Shown here: positions 51,893 to 61,567 of the stretch, piece by piece | How positions within the stretch are numbered: the first letter of the stretch is position 1 | How the letters are laid out: every line of letters begins with the position of its first letter | Assembly: GCA_963565915.1 (NCBI GenBank) | Contig: OY751493.1 | Location: forward strand, 2,108,001-2,172,000 | Direction of reading: 5' to 3' | From: Entoloma clypeatum | Lineage: Eukaryota; Basidiomycota; Agaricomycetes; Agaricales; Entolomataceae | Length of the DNA stretch: 64,000 bases | Notes under the pieces: model-generated | What the model was told of the DNA's origin: nothing | The model's input: only the letters and a program-made list of their open reading frames with translations | Database searches by the model: none | Position numbers and translations under genes: made by a program

Positions 51893-52602
51893 ATGCTAAC
51901 ACCCCCATGGTTGGCGCAACGTTTGACGACTATTCGTTCGACTTCTGGGAGCCATAAGGCCAAGTATCTTGCGACAAAGCTTTTGAGCGTGAGGGAGAAG
52001 TCTTCAATATCTTATCCCTATCCTTATACAGGCTTTCCGGCAGTTGTTCAATGTCGCTTGCGCAATTCATCTATTCACTGAATATGTTGGCAGAATCTCG
52101 GACGTAAGTTTTTTTGCAACTTGACGAGCAAGCTGCCCTGAAATCAGCTAGACAGAAGGCCCTTCCATGCTTCCAACCCTTGCCAACCATGGTGAATATG
52201 TCATAGAAGATCGTCTTTCGCTTCGGCTCTTTCCTGGCAAACTTCGCCGAGGGGATCTAGTCGTTTTACAGTCTCCATTACAACCTGGACGCAGTATCTG
52301 CAAGCGAGTTATCGGTATGCCTGGAGACATTATCTGTGTCGATCCAGCTGGAGAATTTGCACCCTCGTCGGAGCATGTAGTCATTCCAAAAGGTCACGTC
52401 TGGATCAGTGGTGACAATGCTGCCTATTCGCGCGACTCGCGTATGTATGGACCCGTTTCTATGTCATTGATTCAGGGAAGGTTGTGGGCACGGGTGAGTT
52501 GACCACTACACAATTTCCAATTTCCAATAAATCATCTTTATCTAGGTTTGGCCCCTCCAAGATGCGACAATCTTTCGTAACCCTACGACACTTCTCGATT
52601 AA
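51893..52602 (+). CDS. IMP1: Mitochondrial inner-membrane peptidase subunit 1
   Basis: Imp1 is an S26-family serine protease of the inner membrane that trims intermembrane-space precursors. The active-site Ser lies in TEGPSMLPTLANHGEYV and the Lys in CKRVIGMPGDIICV; both are present, followed by the GHVWISGDNAAYSRDSR box. An N-terminal hydrophobic segment (FNVACAIHLF) would be the membrane anchor. Introns: GTGAGG near 51989, GTAAGT near 52106 and GTGAGT near 52496, after which a small exon ends NPTTLLD at 52602. Length about 180 residues. Divergent from ELP4. Confidence 0.95.
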
Positions 52603-52744
52603 CAAGTGCCGAATCACGATACATCTCTTACTGTAACGCGGTAACAGTATCCACCGTCAACTATGAACAAGCACGGACCACGTTTGGAGTGTATATTATA
52701 TTTGGCATATTGGCGATGATTGAATCTGTGCAGAACAGGTCGTA

Positions 52745-53721
52745 CTACCGAGAGAAATTCACTGAATAGCCTCCTTGTCCGTTAGGTTCAAACTTGAAAT
52801 TATCAGTTGATAGCCCAAAATTTCCTGACCAAGTTTAAATGATCTGCGAGATTCATCGAACCGGTTCCACAGCTTACCTAGAACGCTATTGCCAAGGCCT
52901 TTGAGTTTGTCGAACATTTCAGCTGTTTCTCGCTTCTGTGCGGCTTCTATCCGCGGCTTAAGAAGAAGGAGAAAACGGTTTGCGTCGGTTGTTTGAGAGG
53001 ACGATGGGGGTAAAAGTTTCAAGAGAGCATTGTAATCTACAGAAGGATGATGGCATGAGTGAACAACATCATGAACACCTGCGTACCTTCTTGCGCAGCC
53101 GTCAGAGACGACCACGAGTTAATGTTCTCGTTCGACGCCGCACGCCTCTGGAGCGCTTTCACGTAATTTGGGTCATCGTATAGAGCTGTGGGCTGATCCA
53201 CTTCTAGGATCCAATAACGAGACACAATACGGACCTTGTGAGCAAGCTTCAACCGCTTTTTGGTGATCAGCCTTGGTATCCAGTATCAGTGTCTGGCTCG
53301 GCTTATGATATAATAGATAGTCACCAGCCTAACGTAACATGCTCCGATATTTGCATTCAGGACAGCGCGGGCTTTTGCGCATTCATTGGCTTCGGCGGGA
53401 TGTTCAACTATTGGAGAGCCAACTGTATTGCACTCGGTCTCGTCGTCCGCAGGTGACGCGTTATCATTGGAGTCAAGGGGAAATTGTGTTGGAACGGAGC
53501 CCTTCTTTTCAATCCTCCTGGGAAGCTCGTCAAGGGCTGACCGATATGCAGCAATCGCTTCGTGCCACTGGCTTGTGCGAAAATGTTGGTTTCCCTGTTC
53601 TTTCAAAGCGTTCGATTTGTGCAACGAGTCCTGGAGGCAAGTAACGACGTGAGGTCCTGTCTCCCGAAGACGAGGAGTGTGCACGAACAGCGTTGTTCCT
53701 TGCTGGAGGATTATCCGCCAT
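52745..53721 (-). CDS. TPR protein similar to TTC1
   Basis: The spliced N-terminus is MADNPPARNNA joined to DSLHKSNALKEQGNQHF, through an intron with a GTTCGT donor. TPR repeats follow: QWHEAIAAYRSALDELP, then AVLNANIGACYVRL, QKAVEACSQ and YVKALQRRAASNE. After DYNALLKLLP and RRIEAAQKRETAEMFDKLKGLGN the final exon reads FGLSTDNFKFEPNGQGGYSVNFSR, ending at 52745; this closing block is typical of TTC1-like proteins. About 265 residues. The family acts as a chaperone/signalling adaptor; a specific role here is not shown. A low-complexity acidic linker separates the first TPR helices. Confidence 0.88.
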
Positions 53722-53788
53722 AGGATGTAGGCGATGATAAGATGCGACCTAAATCGTCACATGATCAAGATCTCCTTCAACGCCAGCC

Positions 53789-55047
<1,259 letters not shown>

Positions 55048-55229
55048 CGGCCATGGCATGAAATAGACTATCTACCATGACGACGACATCGTGGGTAAAT
55101 AGTAGATATGCCATCGTAAACATGTGGTTTCAAGTATTTGAGCTCTGTTGACGGTGACACCTCATCGACTCGACGTTTTTCCTTTCTTCTTCTGGTGCCG
55201 GTCGCCCTTCCTCATATCTCTCCTCCTCC

Positions 55230-56396
55230 ATGGATCTTCTGCTCCCTCAGATCTCCATCTCTCCTCCTCCCCCCGAAAACCCTTTCCTCGAACCCTATTC
55301 CCCTTTTGACGCCCTCTCACCACCGTCCCAATTCGACCATGATACCTTTCGGCCTGTTCATCTCACGCCGCCACCAGGTATCACGACTTTCAATAGACGG
55401 CCATTATCGCCTCTTCGCCCCCTAGAATCTCTTGTCCCTCCTTCGACGGGTCTTGAGCGTGAACGGTTTGAAGCACTTCTCCAAGCGTCGAGGGAAAGGA
55501 ACTCTCATGTTAGTGCAAGGAAAACAATCGATCTTCGGAAGGAGATCACCCTCAAGGCCCATAAGACCAAGCAGGGTACGGATATGCCTCTCGTTACTCG
55601 ATATACAGACAATCTGACATGGCTCTTAGATGAACGTCGCGCCCATTTCCTATCCAAAGTCCTTGTACCGCCCTCTCCGACCGCCACATTGACTCCCAAG
55701 ACCCCGCCGTTTTCCCCCGCCGTTTTCCATTATTCCCTCTCCTCACCCGGGCTTGTCTCCCCGCTCGCTTTTTTCGAATCTTTGAGTGAGGATGGGACCG
55801 GCCCTTGTTCATACGGCCGCGAACCCTGGATTGAACAGGTTGACTTCCGCTCTGCCAAGCATGACAACGGGCAGGAATTGTCGCCCTGTCACCCGGCTCG
55901 TAGCCTCACGCGACCTCTTCCTTCCCTTGATCAAATTTCCGCACGCTTGAGCGCTCAGGGACATGTTCGACCACGAATTGAGAGCCGCCCCACTAGGCTT
56001 CCTCGTTTTCTCGCTGCTCCTGCACGAGAAAGTTTCGTAGTTCCCGATTCCCAAATGCCTTTCAGTCCTGCCTTTAACCAGGTTCCCGATCCTGTAGTTG
56101 TGGATGCCCCGCGAGTTTCAATTGCTTCCCGATCTCTCGTTATGTCTCCCCTCAAGCCGTCTGCATCCACTTGCCTTCCTGTAAACCCACGTGAGCGCCG
56201 AGCACTTGACATGCTTTCCACCATCAGACGGCGAACACAGTCAACGTTTGGTGACACCTTTGCTATCGTTCATACCGATGGCGTAGACTCCCGTAAACTC
56301 AAGTGGAAGCGATACAGTGCCCCAGCAGATCTCATGCCGCTTCAACAACGCACCGGTTTTGAACATCCTATTCTTGCCCTCCCCGGTGCCTTTTGA
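55230..56396 (+). CDS. Unknown Pro/Ser-rich protein, single exon
   Basis: A 388-codon uninterrupted frame beginning MDLLLPQISISPPPPENPF, in contrast to its intron-rich neighbours. The first part is Pro/Phe-rich. A charged helix (LERERFEALLQASRER, then TIDLRKEITLKAHKTKQ) follows. The rest is Pro/Ser-rich with DSQMPFSPAFNQVPDP. No domain, signal peptide or membrane segment is recognised. The base composition fits coding sequence and the frame is long enough to be real. Function unknown. Confidence 0.65.
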   Translation: MDLLLPQISISPPPPENPFLEPYSPFDALSPPSQFDHDTFRPVHLTPPPGITTFNRRPLSPLRPLESLVPPSTGLERERFEALLQASRERNSHVSARKTIDLRKEITLKAHKTKQGTDMPLVTRYTDNLTWLLDERRAHFLSKVLVPPSPTATLTPKTPPFSPAVFHYSLSSPGLVSPLAFFESLSEDGTGPCSYGREPWIEQVDFRSAKHDNGQELSPCHPARSLTRPLPSLDQISARLSAQGHVRPRIESRPTRLPRFLAAPARESFVVPDSQMPFSPAFNQVPDPVVVDAPRVSIASRSLVMSPLKPSASTCLPVNPRERRALDMLSTIRRRTQSTFGDTFAIVHTDGVDSRKLKWKRYSAPADLMPLQQRTGFEHPILALPGAF

Positions 56397-56839
56397 ATCG
56401 AAACCAATCATATCCTACGTGCAGAACGGTTTACATTTTAGACGCTCGAGTAGTCGCCGAACCAGGAAATGGAAAAGATTACTTTATTGCTTGATTTGCA
56501 ACCTGAGCCAGTCTTGGGAAATGCCTTACACACCCTTCCTGTCTTTTCATGTACAAGTCTTGGATTATAGTGCCTGAATATATGGGGCTGATTCCTTGGA
56601 ATCCCGGCTTGCAAGTCATAGGACTACCAGGATGCGCGATGATGACAATTTACGAGACTCCAGACGACGCGCTGCAGCTGCCAATGAGCAATGATCGCTC
56701 AACAAACGACTCGAACTATATCAATGAACTCACTATAATCTCGCCAAACGTGAACATTTGCATTTTCCAGGTCTTCATCTAAACCCGCCAGTGGATCCGT
56801 GGTGGTCGCTATATACCATGCATCTATGGAAACAGTTCG
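56397..56839. other. Intergenic region without a convincing gene
   Basis: The stretch lies between the convergent ends of the preceding unknown gene and the IES1-like gene. It holds short frames only, including one at 56549-56782 with no recognised domain. It is probably 3' untranslated sequence of both. Confidence 0.35.
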
Positions 56840-57957
56840 TCATTCGTTATTATCGAAAACAGTATCACGAACGTTGTAAGATGGTCCGCCCAGCGGGATG
56901 GGTAACCTGGGAAAGAGATCGAGATTGTGCTGGTGGACGTAATTGACGTTGCGATGAAAGATCAGCAGAGATTGAGCGCAACTCTTGACACCAAGGGGGG
57001 CTGCCTCGGCATGCGCGACATAGTGATACATGAAGGAACCCTCATCAGAGGAATCCTTTAGTGGGTCTGTGATGGGTCGGATGCCGTACGTATTTCCACT
57101 GCTGCTGGAATCGGATCCAAATAATGCGTAAGGAGCCAAACTTGGTCCAAGATGAATAGAGCTCACCTGGGACGAGGTGGGGCGCAAGACCTTCTCATGG
57201 TCCGTTGAACTTACCAGCTTCTTCAAGAAGGCCTTCCGTTGGCTCGACATCCTCTTACTCCAAGCCATCTCATCAACCATATCTACATTCTCTAATTTTG
57301 CTTCAGATGCATTTAATCGGCCCATAAGGGGTGCTTTCCCAGAAGACCGACAGGAATCATCAGAAGCCTCTAGATAGTGATGGGCCAGCCAAAGGAGAAC
57401 ATTGGCACGATCCGCAGACAAGAATTCGGTTGGCAGAAATAAATTTAGAAAATTCAGGGTGCCATCGAAATGGACAGCAGCGAGGGGCTATGAAGGACTT
57501 AGAGGAATCTTGAGAAAGAAACTCAGCATCTTACGGCTGCATGACTGGCAAGAACAAAAACGAGGTTGATAATGGTTGTTGGGGGACGCAGTCCAGCTCT
57601 CTTCATGTGATTTGGTTTTAATAATAACGGACCATGCTGGAGTCAAGGACTCACACTCGTGCGGCAAAGGTGACCTTTTAGAATTGGCAGGGTTCGTGAA
57701 GACGCGACGGTTATCGGAAAATACATGATGTGGGAGGTCATATTGGACATCTTGGCGCGTCAATGGTTCAGCATCATTGCGCTTGATAGGCAGGGCCTTG
57801 CGACTGAGATAGCCGACACTGAGGCGAGGGGTGAGTGGAAGGAGCGGGCTGATGCAAGAGGGAAAGATTACGGTGGGGTTGGCTCGGGGAGGAAGGGGGG
57901 AAGAGGAGGCTGCATATTGAAGGACTCATACTTAGTAATAGTAATACGTTCTCCATT
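56840..57957 (-). CDS. IES1-like INO80-complex subunit, shortened and possibly broken
   Basis: Fungal Ies1 is a subunit of the INO80 chromatin remodeller. Recognisable pieces are LPIKRNDAEPLTRQDVQYDL, HHVFSDNRRVFTNPAN, GLRPPTTIINLVFVLASHA, HFDGTLNFLNLFLPTEFL and SADRANVLLWLAHHYLE, then DEMAWSKRMSSQRKAFLKKL. The block that normally lies between the FTNP and PPTTIINLVF segments is mostly missing, and a VTFAAR remnant there is out of frame. A 40-nt GC-donor intron could bridge the gap without a frameshift, so it may still encode a short protein. The 5' end is unclear; 57957 is the ATG nearest the TIM8 gene and was not verified. Confidence 0.55.
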
Positions 57958-57992
57958 AGGTAAGCCGCATATCCTCTCTCTGCCACCTTGAC

Positions 57993-58352
57993 ATGAACAA
58001 GTTTGACGATGCCACACAGGTCAGCACTCCGTCTATCCTACTTTACCCCACCCCTCACATTCATACCAGAAAGAACTCGCCGTCTTTCTCGACAGGGAAC
58101 AGGCCCAGGCCAAGCTCCATTCCTCCATCCACACCTTCACCTCTCTGTGCTGGGACAAGTACGCTCCCATTCGATGGCGATTGCCCCCCAGATTCTCATC
58201 TGGTCTTTAGATGCATAACTGGCACCCCCTCCACCAGGTTTTCCCGCACTGAACAAAGCTGCCTCGCAAACTGCGTCGAGAGGTTTTTGGACACAAGTTT
58301 GTTCATGGTCAAAAAGATAGAATCACAACGGCTCGAGGGCATGACCTCATAA
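57993..58352 (+). CDS. TIM8: Mitochondrial small Tim chaperone Tim8
   Basis: Tim8 pairs with Tim13 in the intermembrane space and escorts Tim23-type precursors. Spliced length is 85 residues (introns 58020-58069 and 58159-58210). It has the twin CX3C motif, CWDKC and CLANC, around ITGTPSTRFSRTEQS, with the family-typical KELAVFLDREQAQAK before it and CVERFLDTSLFMVKK after. The start at 57993 gives MNKFDDATQ. The second intron splits the codon before the first CX3C's last Cys. Its stop is only 18 bp from that of the convergent acyltransferase gene. Confidence 0.96.
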   Translation: MNKFDDATQVSTPSILLYPTPHIHTRKNSPSFSTGNRPRPSSIPPSTPSPLCAGTSTLPFDGDCPPDSHLVFRCITGTPSTRFSRTEQSCLANCVERFLDTSLFMVKKIESQRLEGMTS

Positions 58353-58370
58353 AGGTTCCCCTTGAAACAT

Positions 58371-59921
58371 CTAACCTCTGTGTCGTATTGTATCCCAAAC
58401 ATGTCCCACAGCTGCTGGAAGGAAAAAACAAAAAGCATCCAAGATTTCTCGTTTCCGACGCAACCTAAGCGGTATTCTCACTGCAACACGTTCATGGTGG
58501 TCGCATTCTTCGGAAAGCGTCTTGAGGAATTGAGTAACAAACCGGTCTTTCTCCTCCCATAACTTCCTGAGCCAAGTGTCGAACTCGTCCCTCTCCCCCC
58601 CAGGTATATCGACCTCCACCGTGTGCTCACTCGCCCTGCCGTTCGACATGAGCGTTGGCTTCTTCGACAAGTCCCCGATTGGAATGTCTGTTGCCACATT
58701 GAATATTCTCAGATGAATGTGGATAACCGGTGGAGGCACGCCATTCATAAAAATGGATCGTAGTGTGTAATAATTCTGGCCGTATCCAGTTGGAGGAATG
58801 CCTATAGGACATGAGTGGGGGTTCGTCGAGAACAACTTTGAGGTTGCTTACCGGGGTATATGACGGTCAGGTCAATCAATCGCAAGTCTGGTATACGGGG
58901 AGCCAAAGACCGCAAGCTGTAATGTAACCCTGTTGACCTCGGAAGGAGCATATTGTCCAAGTCGGCCTTGGAGACGAATGTAAGCCAAATGAACAATGAG
59001 CGAGTGAGCCGCTCACGATTCCGTTTTTATCTGCGAATTTCTTGCTGATTGGCCGTGTGTCTCTACTCACAAGTGTACCCTCAGGATACAAAAGGAAGCA
59101 TAATGGATTGTCCTCCTCCTCAGCTTGCCTCCCTAAAGACGACAGGTCCGAAGCCAAATGTACTCGATCAGATGCCCAGGAGCGAGCAAGAAAGATGAAG
59201 TTGTAAAATTGCATGCCCTTGATCATCATTCAGAGTCACTTCAAAGAGAGGCAACTGACTACCATACCCAACCAATGACGGGAATCCACTTCAGACTCTT
59301 CTTTAGCGTGATATAGATATATCGATGGACTCCATGTGGTCCAATGAAATAGGTTAGGCACCATGCGTACCACCAGTCGGCGTAGATCTAGGTTACAGAA
59401 CATGGTTCGTCAGAAGATGAAAACTAGCTCATGATCAGCGAAAGGAGACGTCGCACTTGGTGATTCGATATCAACACAAACTTTGTCGGAAGACTGAGAT
59501 ACAGAACCTCTCCCTCTGGATTCCTTACTACTACATGCTCCAGGTCATCAGCGTCAAACCGTCCCTTACCCTCTGTTTCAAACGTAATCTCCAGCTTGGT
59601 TGGAGCAAACCACTGGCACATCAGCACTGTACCACGAACAGAATGTCAACGTCAGCCGCTCCTCCATTATTACACGAACGCACTCAAAAGACATCCAAAT
59701 GCGGCTTTTGTATAACGAATTCCCTGGTTGTATAGATTTTTTGACCATCTCAGTGGAAGGATGCGCAGGGGTAACAGGAACACCAGTTGAGAGCCATGGA
59801 TCATAAGACATCCCAAGTTAAACAATACGCAGAAGAGAAGGGCCATAAGCATTCGATGCCATGGTGAAGCGGGCCGCTGGGATAGAGGCTGGTCCCAAAG
59901 ACGTTGTACACCCGGAGACAT
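58371..59921 (-). CDS. Membrane-bound lysophospholipid acyltransferase (PlsC family)
   Basis: Enzymes of this family acylate lysophospholipids in the ER; the exact substrate is not shown. An N-terminal transmembrane segment (RMLMALLFCVLFNLGCL) precedes the catalytic NHQIYADWWY, which fits the NHX4D motif. Later motifs are CFLLYPEGTLVS (the FPEGT-type acceptor-binding box), RPISKKFADKNGI and PRIPDLRLIDLTVIYPGIPPTGYGQ. The tail continues YTLRSIFMNGVPPPVIHIHL. Introns include one joining NHQ to IYADWW. About 420 residues. The start at 59921 (MSPGVQRLW) is preferred over the internal Met of MLMALLF. Confidence 0.88.
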
Positions 59922-60071
59922 GGAGACAGTCCTCAGCCGCTTTAGCTGGGATAGAGAAGTTGGTGCAAGAAGGCAATGGGAAGGTTCAAGGAAGATGCGG
60001 AGTAGATGGGGTAAGTAACCGCATAGCACGGCGTTTACCCTGAGGCAAGTACTCTGCGCCAGACCATCAGC

Positions 60072-61166
60072 ATGCATTCCAGTTCACACTTCGTCAGCGA
60101 CCTTGTCTCCCTCGTTCTTGAAAGCGATGATCATTGGTGGCCCCAAGATCTTATTCGCCTCACCCAGGTATCCTATGCTTGGCTACAACCCACTAGGCGT
60201 TTACTTTATGCAACGCCCGAAATCCATACCTTTCAAGCTTGCTCAAAGCTTGCCAGAACATTGTCTGAAAACCCCACCCTCATACATCTCATCAAAGGTG
60301 TTGAACTTCGGCCCCTATCGCCAGACACCCGGCATCTAGGAGCCAATTGCAGGGGAGATCTTAAATTCATCCTCGGACTAGAGGGACTGCAAACCATCAC
60401 GCTTGGCGGTTATTTGGCAGTCAAAGCCGAACGATTTCTCAATATCGTCGACGATCCAAGCTCCCTTACAAGGTTACATATCGATGGTACTCAGATGCTG
60501 CAATGCTCTAACTCTTTTCCTTCCCTGGAATGGGATGAGTCTATCGCATTCAGGTTTCCATCTCTCAAAGAACTCCGCTTGACGAATATCGAGCTTGAGA
60601 TCATGTTTCCATCCCTTCCATATCAACTGCACCTCTCAAATCTTGTGCTTGAGAATGTAGCAATCACTGACGGTTACCTTTGCCACCTCCTGCACGAGAC
60701 GCCCTCACTTCCTCGGCTGTGTATACAGTCAGGAACCACCTACGATCTTGGCCAGCATGTCAAGTTTGTTCTCGACTCTTGCGCCGTTCAAACGCTGGAT
60801 TATGAAATGCAGACAGAGCTGCCCTTATCGTTCCCCGTCTTTGACACCAATACAGCCAACTTATTCTTCGTTCGCTTTTTACATCTTACTGGTGTTCCAA
60901 TCGACCTTGGCTTTCTCAGTTTGATCAGCCAAAGGTGTCCAAATGTTGAAGAACTAACAATTGCTGGGCGATCGGTGACCGTTTTGCCAGGGGAATGGGT
61001 CACATTTATAACGACACGACCACTCTCCTTACTACGGACTATCGGCCTCCCATGGGGGACGAACTATCCGCCGTTTACGGGATGGTCAGATGGGTTCGAA
61101 AAGGGGATTATACAGACTGCTGCATCGCACGATATTCGAGTTGTAGCTAAGGCGCACATTATATGA
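60072..61166 (+). CDS. F-box/leucine-rich-repeat-type protein, single exon
   Basis: A 364-residue uninterrupted frame. An N-terminal block (FVSDLVSLVLESDDHWWPQDLIR, LTQVSYAWLQPTRRLLY) resembles the divergent F-box start of basidiomycete RNI-like proteins. Irregular leucine-rich segments follow: LQTITLGGYLAVKAERFLN, SLKELRLTNIELE, LSNLVLENVAITDGYLCHLL, VRFLHLTGVPIDLGFL and CPNVEELTIAGRSVTVLP. It may act as a substrate adaptor in an SCF ubiquitin ligase; this is inference. It is intact, unlike the LRR gene at 38672. No introns. Confidence 0.75.
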   Translation: MHSSSHFVSDLVSLVLESDDHWWPQDLIRLTQVSYAWLQPTRRLLYATPEIHTFQACSKLARTLSENPTLIHLIKGVELRPLSPDTRHLGANCRGDLKFILGLEGLQTITLGGYLAVKAERFLNIVDDPSSLTRLHIDGTQMLQCSNSFPSLEWDESIAFRFPSLKELRLTNIELEIMFPSLPYQLHLSNLVLENVAITDGYLCHLLHETPSLPRLCIQSGTTYDLGQHVKFVLDSCAVQTLDYEMQTELPLSFPVFDTNTANLFFVRFLHLTGVPIDLGFLSLISQRCPNVEELTIAGRSVTVLPGEWVTFITTRPLSLLRTIGLPWGTNYPPFTGWSDGFEKGIIQTAASHDIRVVAKAHII

Positions 61167-61567
61167 AATTTTTAGAATGTTAAGTACGTTCAACAGTGAT
61201 ACGGAAACGTAGCATTGCCAGTCCATCAGCAGGCCGATGCCGCAGACACTGGCCAATGTAAGGAGTGTTGCCACATGTGTGAGGTCAGCGGTCGGCATCG
61301 AAAACAATGGCAAGGACGTTGGGGATTGAGAGTCAGAGGGGGGGGACGTGAGGCTGAATGGAGATCATTGTCTACCGAAATTGATGCGAGTAGTGGTCCG
61401 TGTGATGTATCATGTTCCACCTTCTTGCTAGGTTTTGAAGTTGGAGCTCAGATTGAGCACAACGACAGAGACGACGAGGACGACGCCAGGAGAGCGTCAT
61501 CCACTCATTCCACCGCTTTCGCAACCTTTGTGCGAGTGCATCCGCCCAGTTGTCTTTCTTATAACGC
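61167..61567. other. Intergenic region upstream of the hydrolase gene
   Basis: About 400 bp without a supported gene. Short antisense frames occur. The last 120 bp are CT-leaning before the ATG at 61568, consistent with a promoter. Confidence 0.35.

Noticed and set aside
56549..56946. Two short plus-strand frames with an aromatic/basic segment, possible transposon relic
   Set aside because: No transposase motif, terminal repeat or target-site duplication could be found.
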